From Adiantum capillus-veneris (lineage: Eukaryota; Streptophyta; Polypodiopsida; Polypodiales; Pteridaceae), in contig CM043953.1 of NCBI GenBank assembly GCA_014529385.2, positions 78,854,338 through 78,918,337 on the forward strand: a stretch of 64,000 bases of DNA, written 5' to 3'. Each line of letters starts with the position of its first letter. The first letter of the stretch is position 1. The notes beneath the pieces were generated by a model. That model saw nothing but the letters and a program-made list of their open reading frames with translations, was not told where the DNA came from and did not search any database. Shown here piece after piece: positions 1 through 10,101 of the stretch. The position numbers and the translations under genes were made by a program.

Positions 1-339
1 TGCGAGAAGGCGGGCCTGGAGAAGGTCTCGCAGCTCTCCTCTGCTAGGTCGGGTGCCGAGAACCTTGCAGATGACCGAAGTCGCCTGCAAACGCTCTACC
101 TCTGCGGCAAGGCTCGCTTGCTCTGTCGGCGAAAGAGCAAGTCGAATGGTGGGCTTAGCGGGGTCGGGCGAGGGAGCTTCAGGTGAGTCCCTCTGTGGCG
201 AAGCTGGAGCCTCCATTTGTGTCTACTGCTGTGTCGGAGAAGTGGATAAAAAGATAGCGCTGCAGACGACCTTGACGAGCACTATCCAAAAAGGAATACT
301 GCCAATGCCGGCTGAAGGATACCTTCGGGAAGAGAGGCG

Positions 340-672
340 AAAAAACAAGGAGGCCGGGGGGGGCGCAATGCGGATTGGGTTGGGATATGGCGGCGGGCGG
401 GCAAGGTGTGAGCGCGCTGGAGGGCTGCGTCTGGATTGTCGCGGCAGCAGGCGGGGGGCGGGGGGTGGGTTGGGGGGGGGGGGGGGTGGGTGGGGGGGGG
501 GGGGGGGTGGTGGGGGGGGGTGGTGGCAGGCAGCTAAAGGGGGGAGGCTGCGCAGGGGCGGGCAGGCAGGCAGCGCAAGGGGCAGGGCAAGGAGGAGGAG
601 AGGCGATGGCGAGGAAGGGGGAGGAGGGGGGGGGAGCGAGCGCAGCAGTAGCGAGCAGTTTTTTCTAAGCAA
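340..672. repeat. G-rich low-complexity tract
   Basis: Extremely G-rich on the plus strand, with several G-runs of 8-12 between about 470 and 530 and many shorter runs on both sides. Open frames across it translate to poly-Gly (plus) and poly-Pro (minus) and are compositional artefacts. It lies just upstream of the first recognisable gag residues of E1 and has the spacing needed for G-quadruplexes. Confidence 0.8.
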
Positions 673-687
673 TCACTTACCGTATGA

Positions 688-1540
688 CAGAAAATTTCAA
701 AAGAGAAGCAAGAAACAAAGCTTCGGAAAGGGCAAGAAAAAGCACAGAAGGCTAAATCTCGCCCAGAGCCTGATAGTTCTAGTGAGGACTTGTTTGCAGA
801 CAGCTCAGATTCTGATGATGGAAGCTTCTATGCGAACAAGAAGAACTTTTACAAAGCCAACCAATATGACTTTCTCGAAGATGAAAGCAAGAAAGTCCGA
901 GAGTTTAAGGAAGGTGGCCACTCGATCAAGTTTGATACTTTTCCAAGATACTCAGATGCTTCGAAGGCTGTCTTTTATATAGCAGTTTGACATCGCTTTC
1001 ACGGGAGGACGCTATTCAGAGTACTCCAAGATTCGGAGAGCTGCCTCTTACTTTAAGGGGAATGCTCGTACTTGGTGGTCCACGCTTCTTTTAAACAAGA
1101 CTGCGCCAGTTAAATGGCTGAAATTTAAGAAGCCTTTTATTTCTTCTTGGTTGACGTAAGAATATGAACGAGATGTACGAGCTGCTTGGAACCATCTTCG
1201 GATGACCAAGAAAGATACAATCAATGCTTATTGTGAAAGATTCTGGAGCTCTTTTCTACCCGCCTCTTCATTCAAGAAGATCTCGTTCAGAGAACAGATT
1301 GAGCGGTTTATCTTGGGTCTACCTACAGAGATCCGAGATCACTGCTTGGAACAGAAGTCAGCTTCTATTCAGGAGTTGATTAGTCATGCGAAGCGGGGTT
1401 TTGCCATTCACTCTGGCAGTCTGACCTACCCCATAGATGAGGCCATGACACAACGAGCCGAACAGACTTCTGGGAATGAAAGTAGAAAGAAAAAAGAGCA
1501 ACCCAGAGAAAAAGGATGCACGACCCAAGCTTACTCGTGA
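688..1540 (+). pseudogene. E1 gag (broken)
   Basis: This is the structural capsid/nucleocapsid precursor of a Ty3/gypsy element. The first frame (688-990) opens just after a TGA and encodes a charged, Ser/Asp-rich N-terminus containing SSDSDDGSF. After a frameshift near 985 the gag core continues with FTGGRYSEY and the ARTWW motif typical of retrotransposon gag. A stop near 1158 and another break precede 1202-1540, which contains ERFWSSF and ERFILGLP, matching the C-terminal part of the gag domain. A CCHC knuckle follows in another frame. At least two frameshifts and one stop make it non-functional. Confidence 0.75.
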
Positions 1541-1560
1541 GGAGAGAACTTGCTTCATCA

Positions 1561-1626
1561 GAGAGGAGAAGTGCTTTGGATGCAGGGAACGTGGACATAT
1601 CTCCACGAAGTGCCCTAAAAAGGCAT
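1561..1626 (+). pseudogene. E1 gag CCHC zinc knuckle
   Basis: The motif CFGCRERGHISTKC (C-x2-C-x4-H-x4-C) is encoded at about 1573-1614, in a different frame from the upstream gag segment. It is the RNA-binding knuckle of the nucleocapsid part of gag. It is followed by a stop near 1626. Confidence 0.8.
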
Positions 1627-1726
1627 AGAAAGAACAAAATGATAAAGACGACGACAAGATTGAGAGTTCGAGAGCAGCTGAGGAACGTGGCGATCACGAA
1701 GCTCTTTTCAAGGAGCCAAGGCCAAC

Positions 1727-2010
1727 TTCTTTTCACTTGGAATTGGCGGCTCGATTTGGAATTACGCCTGACAGATTGACGCCACAGGCGGAGGTAGTTC
1801 GACTTGCACTCGGATGGGATGTTGCCATTACACCGAGCATTGGCAAACTTCGTTTGCAATGACAGGGGTGTTCAGGGCACACGAGTGACGTTCTACTCAG
1901 GATCCCTTGGTACCACAAGAACTACGTCGTGGTTGACTACCGGGCCGAGAAAGCGACTTTGATAAATGGAGGGCTCAAAGATTGTACTTGATGAACTTCA
2001 GTTTCTTTAC
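1727..2010 (+). pseudogene. E1 protease remnant
   Basis: Two short frames carry residues resembling the retropepsin-to-RT linker of plant gypsy elements: LAARFGITPD, followed in another frame by a segment with IPWYHKNYVVVDY, which resembles the conserved C-terminal protease block. I do not see an intact D-S/T-G active site. The call rests mainly on position between the zinc knuckle and RT. Confidence 0.5.
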
Positions 2011-2139
2011 TCATTCTTTTGAGAGAGAACTGAACGATGGATAAAGGTTGAATATGTTTTGACTTGATCAAAAGAACACCAAGATTTTTCTCCACACTCA
2101 TGCCGATTGTTTTTCAGAGGGCTTGAAGATCAGACCATT

Positions 2140-3075
2140 GACCTAATACTTGGAAGCACGCCATCGAACCGGCCACCTTACCTTGTGAGCCGAGCACAGA
2201 ATGAAGAGATTATGAACCAAGTGAAAGACCTCTTGGAAAAAGGGTCTTGTCCGGCCTAGTACTTCACCGTATTGCTCTCCACTGTTGTTGGATTTGAAGA
2301 AAGACGGATCTTGGAGAATGTGCATTGATTATAGAGCTCTCAACAAAATCACCATCAAGAACAGATTTTCGATTCCTAGGATAGATGATATACTCCACAA
2401 GTTACATGGATCCTCGTGCTTTAGGAGGATTGACTTGAAGAGTGGATATCATCAGATCCGAATCGCGTCGGGAGACGTCTACAAGACAGCCTTTCGGACG
2501 ACTTTTGGGTTATTTTGAGTTTTTTGTGATGCCTTTTGGCTTAACCAATGCTCGTGCGACATTTAACCGGATGATGGACATGATTTTTCGAGAGTAGAGG
2601 CTATTTGTTGGCACTTTCTTTGATGATATCATTGTTATCTCCAAGAATGAGGCAGAACACAGAGATCATCTGCTTCAGAGATAAACTTTTTGGGACATTT
2701 TGTCTTAGCAGCAGGAGTGCAAATGGATCCCGCCAAGATAGACGCTATCCCTGATTGGCCCGATTTGACGAATGTCCATGAAGTTGAAAGCTTCTTGGGA
2801 CTGTGTTCGTACGACAGACGGTTCATTCGAAAGTTTGCAAAGGTTGCTTCCCCTTTGCATATCTTGATACAGAAAGGAGTCCCTTTTCTCGTGGGATCCA
2901 TAGGCCAAGATAGACGCTATCCCTGATTGGCCGATTTGACGAATGTCCATGAAGTTGAAAGCTTCTTGGGACTGTGTTCGTACGACAGACGGTTCATTCG
3001 AAAGTTTGCAAAGGTTGCTTCCCCTTTGCATATCTTGATACAGAAAGGAGTCCCTTTTCTCGTGGGGATCCATAG
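2140..3075 (+). pseudogene. E1 reverse transcriptase (broken, with internal duplication)
   Basis: This is the RNA-directed DNA polymerase of a Ty3/gypsy element. The finger/palm segment 2285-2518 shows WRMCIDYRALNKITIKN and FRRIDLKSGYHQIRI. A frameshift leads into VMPFGLTNARATFNRMM, then a TAG and the catalytic-box equivalent FFDDIIVIS near 2620. The thumb segment contains VESFLGLCSYDRRFI and occurs twice because of a 172-bp tandem duplication (2732-2903 and 2904-3075). Stops, frameshifts and the duplication make it inactive. Confidence 0.85.
2732..3075 (+). repeat. 172-bp tandem duplication inside E1 RT
   Basis: The segment starting GCCAAGATAGACGC at 2732 is repeated almost exactly at 2904. 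Copy 1 is 2732-2903 and copy 2 is 2904-3075. Copy 2 differs by a missing C in the run after 'gattggcc' and an extra G in 'gtgggg'. Both copies end at ATCCATAG. Near-identity suggests the duplication is younger than most of the decay around it. Confidence 0.9.
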
Positions 3076-3560
3076 AGGTGACTGCCTTTCAGACATTGAA
3101 AGAGAAATTGACTACGGGACCAATTTTGACTTTGTCGGACTTGCAGAAGTCATTTGAAGTATATTGTGATGCTTGTGGTCGTAGTCTGGGTGCGGTCTTG
3201 ATGCAAGAAGGCCATGTCATTACTTGACGAGAGCCGATTGTTCTCTAGGCCGGAGATGACAGCACAGATTTATGAGAAAGAGCTTTTGGCGGTTATCCAT
3301 GCTCTTACTCAGTGGCGGCATTACCTACTCGGAGTGGATTTTACTGCCTTTACAAACCATTAGAGTTTGCGCTACTTCTTGTCACAGAAGCAGCTTTCGG
3401 AAAAGCAGATGCGGTGGGCGAAAATCTTGTCATAGTTTCACTTCCAGATTGTCCATGTGCAAGGACAGAAGAATGTGGTGGCAGATGCTTTGTCTCAGAA
3501 GCCGTTGGTTCTGGCTTTTTCCGCGATACATCATAGGGGCTTCGAGGATATGGTCGACCA
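3076..3560 (+). pseudogene. E1 RNase H domain remnant
   Basis: In scattered frames the region carries FEVYCDACGRSLGAVLMQEG, the first catalytic block of the gypsy RNase H, followed by frameshifted remnants including a degenerate VADALSQKP-like block near 3480. It links the RT thumb to the integrase. Several indels leave no continuous frame. Confidence 0.65.
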
Positions 3561-3639
3561 ATATGCACAGATACAAATTTTGCAGATATTTTCACACGGA
3601 GACGGGATGGGGAGATAGTAGCCGGATACTCCCTTCGGG

Positions 3640-4294
3640 AAGGCTACTTGATGAGAAAAACCATGTTGTGCGTTACACAGCCATTGAGGGAAAAGATTAT
3701 GACTGAATGCCACTGTCCACCTTTTACGGGTCACCACGGCATTGCTACCACCATGAAGGGGGTAGAGAGATACTTCTTTTGGCCGAGACTCAAAAAGGAT
3801 GTGGAAGAGTTTGTGCGCATTATGCCAGAAGGTCAAGTTTGACAGGCATAAGACACAGGGATTGTTACACCCTTTACCCATATCCACCCACCCCTGGGAA
3901 AGTATTGCAATGGAATTCATTTTTGATCTCCCGAGAACACAGAATGATCACGATGATTTTCCGATTACATGGCACGTGTGAGACGATTGTCTTCGACAGA
4001 GGCCCCAGATTTATGAGTTTGTTTTGGAACCCAATTTGGGAGAACATTGATACGCGGTTGCAGTTCTCGTCATCGTTCCACTTGGAGACTGATGGGCAAT
4101 CTAAGATTGCCAATTCAGTGGTTTTAGATTTATTGAAGTCTTGTATCTTGGACCAGAAGACTCAATGGGAAAAGAACTTACCTTTGGTGGAATTTGCCTA
4201 CAATAACATGATACACTCTTCGACGAGGAAGACGCCATTTGAGATTGTTGAAAGTGCTGCGAAAATTCCATCCTTCCTGAGCACGAAAGATTAG
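3640..4294 (+). pseudogene. E1 integrase (broken)
   Basis: The N-terminal zinc-binding region is at about 3700-3850 with GHHGIATTMKGVERYFFWPR, a standard plant gypsy integrase block. A frameshift leads to WESIAMEFIFDLPRTQNDHD, the start of the catalytic core. Part of the core is missing, since the frame jumps to ETIVFDRGPRF and then to FHLETDGQSKIAN and EFAYNNMIHSSTRKTPFE, the end of the rve core. Core deletion plus frameshifts make it inactive. Confidence 0.8.
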
Positions 4295-4389
4295 ATATTT
4301 GCAACGGATGAATATTCGCGAGATTTGGAACGGCTTTTGCCAAGGTTCGTGAGACTTTGTAGAAGTCTGAAGAACGACAGAAAAAGGCA

Positions 4390-4584
4390 GCGGATCGCCA
4401 TCGTCGCGACTTGAAATTGAAGGAGGATGATTGGGTGCTCTTACGTTTTGAGAAGACACGCCTAAGAAAGAAAAAGGGAAACGAGAGGCTTTTTCCAAAG
4501 CTTAGTATGCGATACTACGGACCTTTCCAGATCATTGAAAAGATAAATTATGTCTCCTTCCGATTGAAACTGCCAGATACTTGG
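4390..4584 (+). pseudogene. E1 integrase C-terminal/linker, left half, cut by the LINE
   Basis: The frame at 4411 onwards encodes DDWVLLRFEKTRLRKKKGNE and PKLSMRYYGPFQIIEKI, the GPF/Y-type module that follows gypsy integrase cores. The frame runs into the LINE at 4585. The same frame resumes after the second copy of the target-site duplication at 10651. Confidence 0.8.
4572..4584. repeat. LINE target-site duplication, left copy
   Basis: GCCAGATACTTGG here is identical to 10651-10663. The two copies flank the LINE exactly and lie in the coding frame of E1, as expected for target-primed reverse transcription. Confidence 0.9.
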
Positions 4585-4828
4585 GGTCCTAGCGGGAAGC
4601 CGCCTCCACGTGGCGGGACTGGACATTGACTAAGTGCTTCCCAAATCCTCAATGGGGGGACCACGTACGGTTGAAAAACCCTCTCCGTGTGTAGGAGTGA
4701 AATCCCAAAGGGGAGGGGGGAGGACATTAGTGATCATAATGCCCTACAGACGAGTATGAGCTGCAAAGCTGGATCGGGGTGGGGTTGAAATTGGGAGAGT
4801 ATGGAAGGCAAGAAGGATGGTCGGACCT

Positions 4829-4919
4829 AGGGAAAGCCCTGTAAAAATCATCCAAGAATGTCGAACGGGCCCTCTCAGGAAAGTTCTGTAAAAATCATAC
4901 CAAGGATGTCGAGCGGACT
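4829..4919 (+). repeat. About 44-bp tandem pair in the LINE leader
   Basis: Two adjacent units, AAAGCCCTGTAAAAATCATC... and AAAGTTCTGTAAAAATCATA..., each continue into AAGAATGTCGA/AAGGATGTCGA. They are in the LINE 5' region. Confidence 0.7.
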
Positions 4920-5148
4920 CGAGGGTGGGAACACCCTGAACGCCCAGATTACTTTCTCCGTCGGTTTACAACCAACCCTTAGGTGAAGGCTCGGCTTCTC
5001 ATATTTGAAGGCGGGGGAGAAGGAATGTACCTCATGACACAACCGGTGGCAGCCAAGAGGGACACAATCCCTGGAGAGGCCGCTTGGGGGGAGAGGCTTC
5101 TGGCCGTAATTCCGCACCAGTAATGTGAAACACATACCCAGCGGAAGG

Positions 5149-5604
5149 GGGGACGGTGACGGCCTGAGACCAGAACCTAGACTGGTGGACTGTGAAACGA
5201 GGGACGGGTGAGGTGAGGCGACGAGTTCCCCTGACCACTTCATTTCACGATTCACCAGCGGATGGGTGTTTCATACAGCTGAGGTTGGTGGGTTGGAAAG
5301 CGCTCCTTGTGTAACCTTTCCGCTGGTCCCCCCCTTGACTCACGGAGAGAGTAAACTCCAAACTAAAGGGGTGGCGGTGACGTCTTGAGACGGACTGGTG
5401 GGTTGTGAAACGGGGGACGGGTGAGGTGAGGCACGAGTTCCCTGACCACACTCCATTCACGATTCACCCTCCCTCGGGGCGGTGCCAATGTCACCCTCCA
5501 CGGAACAGTCAACGCTTGTGGAAGGGTGGGTGCACCCTGAAACGGGAGAGGGTGAGGTGAGGCGCCGAGTTCCCCTGACCCATCCCATTTCACGGAACAC
5601 CCTC
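5149..5604 (+). repeat. Three dispersed repeats in the LINE 5' region
   Basis: Three diverged units share a G-rich core GGGTGAGGTGAGGC, then CGAGTTCCC(C)TGACC, then a TTCACG/ATTCACG ending. They lie at about 5149-5256, 5369-5468 and 5521-5604. Units 1 and 2 also share GGTGACGnCnTGAGAC and ACTGGTGG upstream of the core. Such arrays in LINE leaders are often promoter or packaging modules; that role here is inference. Confidence 0.75.
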
Positions 5605-6257
5605 TACTTCGAGGCCAAAACCATGGACCCTCGGGCTTGGTGATCCCCGCAGTGTACCAACTACGTGATGAGTTACAGTAGGGTGTGGATTCTAAAGTCT
5701 TGCTAACCACGGGGACGTTATGGACCACACCCAGATCAAGGACCCGCTTGTCCCTCCGGTCTCGCCCACCGATTGAGAAGCAAAACTTTGTGCGGATTGT
5801 ATCGATACCTCATGTGAATCCACGAATTTAGAGGATGGAGTTGATTCGTCAACACGTTGGCAGTTGTGACCATGAATGTTACATGCAGGATAACCATAGT
5901 CCGGAAAGTGGGTGGTCGATCCCCCGAGAACGACCTATCTAACCCGGACCCCTCCAAATTTAAGGTGACAACCTGTTCATTAAGTATAGTCGTACATTTT
6001 CTATGAATTCACAACCATATTATATAAACGATCCAGGAGCACCAGTTAAACCTGGGCTGACGTGGAAAGGGGCTGCTACCGGAAGGGACGGATGAACCAG
6101 TGCGTAGTGCGTGGGCAGCAAAACTCATTAGCTATGGCTGAGACTGGACGCCCCACAGTTAACTCGGAAGGGCAAACCATCTGAGGAGCTGAGGGGCGGG
6201 GGCATAGACCAAGATGGAGGAACGAACTCAACAAGGGAAGTACGGTACATTGAGGTC

Positions 6258-6464
6258 ATGAATGCCGATCAACTTCAAACTAACAGGCTAAGATCCTTGT
6301 CGGTACCCGAGATTGACCCGGTCACCGCCCCAAGCAGGCCGGCTAGAGAGGAACGGGTAATGATGAGAGGCAGGCTTGGGAGGGGTGTTTCAGAAGGGAC
6401 GGTTGGCAAGCTGTGCATCTGGGGCGCTAATGAACACACCGAAGTGTCATTCAGCAGGCCTTGA
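6258..6464 (+). CDS. LINE small upstream frame (68 codons)
   Basis: An ATG frame ends at 6464 and overlaps the start of the endonuclease frame (6461) by four bases. The product, rich in Arg and Ser, matches no domain I recognise and has no CCHC motif. It could be a remnant ORF1 or the true N-terminus of ORF2 displaced by one frameshift. The overlap would also permit termination-reinitiation. I cannot choose between these. Confidence 0.35.
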   Translation: MNADQLQTNRLRSLSVPEIDPVTAPSRPAREERVMMRGRLGRGVSEGTVGKLCIWGANEHTEVSFSRP

Positions 6465-7406
6465 GGCGCGCACTGAGATCAACCTCCCTGTTTGCAAGTA
6501 TTGAGCTTTTGGATCGATTCCTTAACAATCGGACGGGGAGCACCCGCTTTGATGTTTTCACTTCTAGTAAACAAGCAGCCCTAGATGTCCTCCAGGTCAT
6601 CCAATCGGAGAGTAGGCTTAGGTGGTTTGCTAAGATCTCGCTTCCTTTCGCTAGGAGAGATAGGAACCGTTTGAGGCCGGCGATGGAAGTGGTGAAATCG
6701 CCGATCTTTGCCACGCTTAACATTAATGGACTCCGGTCGAAGCGGGGGGAGTTGGAGTACATAATGTTACAAAAGACTTGGAATGTGGTGGGTCTCCAAG
6801 AGACTCGACTATTTCAGGGTGCATGGCCCCTTAGAATGGCGGGGTATTCGACATTCCAAGTGCCAGGGTCTGATAAACCAGGAGCCAGGGGACTTGTGAC
6901 CTTGGTCTCCCAGGAGCTCAGAGCCTTTGAGTTGGGAATGTCGGACGTAAACTCCTTGTTTGTTCAACTCTTCCCTTTAAATATGAAGGATGGTTGGATT
7001 TATGGAAATGTTTACGTCCCGCAGAGGCAGTTAGTGGATGAGCGAGCAGACGTCTTAAGTGCGTTAGCTTCGAAGCTTCGTAGGTTGGGCAGAAAGGGCC
7101 TTCTCTCTCCTGATCGGAGGGGATTGGAATCTTAGACGGCGCCCGATGAAGAGATGGCTGGGGAATGAAGACCTTGATTTTAAGATTGTCCATACGAGAG
7201 GCTCTGGACTCTCGTATCACTCTTCCCGTGGTAAAGGACGATCAGACATTGACTTCTTTTTGGCCAATGATCTGGCCCTTCAATTCCTCGGCCATGCCAG
7301 TGTCCAGAGATCGGTGGATGTTTCGGACCACTGGCCTGTTAAGGTGAAGTTGGTGTGTGATGCGGTGTGTGCGGAGCCTCCCCCACCACCCCCCCCCCAT
7401 CCATGA
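6461..7406 (+). pseudogene. LINE ORF2 N-terminal part: AP-like endonuclease (frameshifted)
   Basis: The endonuclease nicks target DNA to prime reverse transcription. The frame from 6461 to 7135 contains FATLNINGLRSKRGELE (the N-I-N-G block), VVGLQETRL (catalytic Glu) and GARGLVTLVSQ. A one-base frameshift near 7120 moves the frame. The second part (about 7120-7406) carries GDWNLR, RSDIDFFLAND and the hallmark SDHWPVKVKL. A run of C at 7380-7400 then shifts into the RT frame beginning at 7357. All key blocks are present, so the domain call is secure. The break near 7120 disrupts the domain itself; the break in the C-run separates it from RT. Confidence 0.85.
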
Positions 7407-10101
7407 TGCAACTAGAATTGAGCCAGCGGCTCAACTCTTTTTACACCACAACTTCTGGGATTCCCTATCAGAAGCAGCGGAGGAGGGGGAAATCACGCAG
7501 GCGGCGGTGAACCGTCAGTCGAAGAGCTTTGAGGAGGCAGCTGAAAGAGTCTCTCGAGATGTTGGTGCGTTCTCCGTAAGGCCCCCCAAGAGGCCTAATA
7601 GAGGCTTTAGGCTAGACCCGAGAGCCCGGAGATCCATCAACCGAAGACGGGAAGCGTGGAAGTCTCTGCGGGATGCAGAGAGTGATTCCTCTAGGGAAGA
7701 TAGGGCGTGGAGGAAGTTTGTTGAATGCCGAAAAGAGGCGCGAGCTGAAACGAAGAGAAGCGAGAGAGAGGCTCTCAAACGATTCATGCTCAAGAGCGTC
7801 GAATTGGCAAGACGCAAGGAATGGTATGCTTGGTGGAAGCATATGAAAGCTGTTCTAGGGGGGAGCAGAAAAGGAGGGCCCGCTCAACCCCTAAGAGACC
7901 AGAACGGCGAGCTGCAGGCGGACGAAGAGAAGATCCGAGACATTTGGAAGGATCATGCTTCTCGCGTCTTCGCCGATCCCTCCGGTCACAGCAAGGACCC
8001 AGAACACTGGCAAAATCATGCTGTGCGACTTTGGCCTAGAATAGAGGACATCAATGACTCTATTAAATGGACTGAAGTTCGAGAGGTATGCCGCAAGATC
8101 AAGCGGCATAAAGCAGCTGGGATAGATGGCATTCCCCCTGAATTTTTCAAGATCCTTATGCAAGACAAGGGAACTAGATCAGATCGATTTAAACCAAATA
8201 CAGACATGGGAAGAGCAGTCTTCAAACTGCTATGTACTTGGTTTGATTCAGGGAAGTTGCCGGAGGCATCATCTACCTCGGTAGTGGTGTATATCCCGAA
8301 GAAGGGTGATCTTTCTAATCCGGACAACTACAGAGGGATTTCTCTGATTCCAATCTCTCTGAAGCTCTTGACCTCACTTGTGATCAATAGGATCTCAGTG
8401 AAACTTGAGGAAAGAAACTTCTTCTTGCGTGGTCAAGCCGGATTTCGGACTCAGGAGGAGTGTGTGGCACAAGTGATTGCCTTGAAAGAGATTGTGCTCA
8501 GACGAAAGGTTGTTAAGAAACCGACGTTTGCGGCATATATTGACTTTGAAAAGGCGTACGATACAGTGCCACACGAGGCGCTCTTTTTAAAGATGGAAGC
8601 CATAGGGATTGGAGGTCGTTGCTTGAATTTCTTTCGAGCCTTGTACCAATCCTCCAAGGTCAGAGTGCGGGTGGGAGCGAAGTTGAGTGAGGAGGTCCAA
8701 ATCGCCCGTGGCGTGCGTCAAGGGTGTCCCGCGTCGCCTACTCTCTTTAACATATTCATTAATGACATCTTGGATGAGAGTGCGACTGACCTTGGGGTGG
8801 CTATTCCAGGCCTACTCCTGAAGATCCAAGGCCTGCTTTTTGCAGATGATTTAGTTTTATTTGCGGAGTCTAAGGAGGAGTTACAGGCTAGTTTAGATAG
8901 ATTGCATAGTTGGGCGGAGAAGTGGGGGATGAAGTTCGGCATAAAGAAATGCCAGGCGACCGTGTTCAACGGGGACCTTGAGGAACTTATTGCCTTCAAA
9001 CCCCACATCGGACCTGAGGAGATTCAGGTAGCTTCGGAATATAGATACTTGGGCATCTTAATAGACAGCGAAGTCTCGATCGACACTATCCTCAAAGATA
9101 GGATTGAGAGCGCACGTAAGTCCTTATATGCTCATAAACACCTTCTATGCTCTAAGAAAATTCCGATGTGGTCAAGGTTGGCCTTTCTCAAGGCGTGCGT
9201 CTTCCCAGTGGCGACTTATGGAGCGGAGATTATGGGCTCACATGACATGAGGAAGTTGAACCCATTAGAGACGCTTATAGCAACTGGAATGAGGTGGGTA
9301 GTCGGTAAGGCCGCGAAGTCGAGTTCTGTGGCAGTAGCAACTCTTCACCGGGAGTTAGGGCTCCCCCCCGTACCAGCTTACTGTGCAGGACAGAGGGTAC
9401 GAGCTTTTACCAAGTACGCAGGTCTAAAGACTTGGATTGCAGAGTTGGTTAATAATATACCAGAATGGAACCAATTCAAGAAGTGGACCTGGTGTAAAAG
9501 GACAAAGTTTTGGGGGCAGAGGTATATCAACGGCGCTTCTGTCGAAACCGCAAGGCAGGAGAGCTGGAAGCTCTGGGAACACTCACATCAATGTGTCTCC
9601 CTTGATCCTTATATCGAGAGGAAGTATGAGGACACGCGTGGATACCTTTACAGGCAGAGCATTGGGAAGAACCCCGGTGGGATGGAGGAGAAAGTCTTGT
9701 TACTAGCAAGAGTGGATGGCTTAAGGCTTAAGGATAAGATTGAACGGGCACAGTCGAGGACTTGCCCGTTATGCGGAATGGAAGAAGGCCCAAGGTCACT
9801 TACGCACTTGTTGGTACAGTGCCCTGAGCTGGACAATCTCAGAAGCTCAATACGACCCTGTTTGGAACATGCTAGACGGCTGTTAAACAATCCGAGCGGT
9901 GAAGATACCGAAGTGTTACTCCTGGGAGGGGAGATTAGCGGAAAGCGATTGCCAGGATGGGTTGTCCCCCGTGGGGCCCATAATGGTCGTCGTGGACCGC
10001 AGCTGAGGAGTGCCTATGCGGATAACGTTGCAGCATTCCTCTGCGGGGCCGTACCGCGATACTACAATGCTCTGGCCCGTGAGGGTGTTGAAAGCTCGTA
10101 G
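7357..10101 (+). CDS. LINE ORF2: reverse transcriptase with C-terminal CCHC
   Basis: A 914-codon uninterrupted frame. The N-terminal about 230 residues are a basic linker. RT palm motifs follow in order: NYRGISLIPISLKLL (about residue 325), GQAGFRTQEECVAQ, YIDFEKAYDTVPHEAL (about 392), RGVRQGCPASPTLF (about 450), catalytic FADDLVLF (about 495) and YRYLGILID (about 563). A knuckle CPLCGMEEGPRSLTHLLVQC (C-x2-C-x10-H-x4-C) sits at about 803-822, as in many LINE ORF2 proteins. The given ATG overlaps the end of the endonuclease frame, so the natural protein was probably a longer EN-RT fusion. RT motifs are intact. Clade is uncertain: the GFRTQEECVAQ and DFEKAYD blocks do not look like the usual plant L1 or RTE to me. 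Confidence 0.9.
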   Translation: MMRCVRSLPHHPPPIHDATRIEPAAQLFLHHNFWDSLSEAAEEGEITQAAVNRQSKSFEEAAERVSRDVGAFSVRPPKRPNRGFRLDPRARRSINRRREAWKSLRDAESDSSREDRAWRKFVECRKEARAETKRSEREALKRFMLKSVELARRKEWYAWWKHMKAVLGGSRKGGPAQPLRDQNGELQADEEKIRDIWKDHASRVFADPSGHSKDPEHWQNHAVRLWPRIEDINDSIKWTEVREVCRKIKRHKAAGIDGIPPEFFKILMQDKGTRSDRFKPNTDMGRAVFKLLCTWFDSGKLPEASSTSVVVYIPKKGDLSNPDNYRGISLIPISLKLLTSLVINRISVKLEERNFFLRGQAGFRTQEECVAQVIALKEIVLRRKVVKKPTFAAYIDFEKAYDTVPHEALFLKMEAIGIGGRCLNFFRALYQSSKVRVRVGAKLSEEVQIARGVRQGCPASPTLFNIFINDILDESATDLGVAIPGLLLKIQGLLFADDLVLFAESKEELQASLDRLHSWAEKWGMKFGIKKCQATVFNGDLEELIAFKPHIGPEEIQVASEYRYLGILIDSEVSIDTILKDRIESARKSLYAHKHLLCSKKIPMWSRLAFLKACVFPVATYGAEIMGSHDMRKLNPLETLIATGMRWVVGKAAKSSSVAVATLHRELGLPPVPAYCAGQRVRAFTKYAGLKTWIAELVNNIPEWNQFKKWTWCKRTKFWGQRYINGASVETARQESWKLWEHSHQCVSLDPYIERKYEDTRGYLYRQSIGKNPGGMEEKVLLLARVDGLRLKDKIERAQSRTCPLCGMEEGPRSLTHLLVQCPELDNLRSSIRPCLEHARRLLNNPSGEDTEVLLLGGEISGKRLPGWVVPRGAHNGRRGPQLRSAYADNVAAFLCGAVPRYYNALAREGVESS

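Noticed and set aside
53-982. Long plus-strand open frame with poly-Gly, and its minus-strand poly-Pro counterpart
   Set aside because: Both run through the G-rich tract and lack domain similarity. Only the frame from 688 onwards matches gag.
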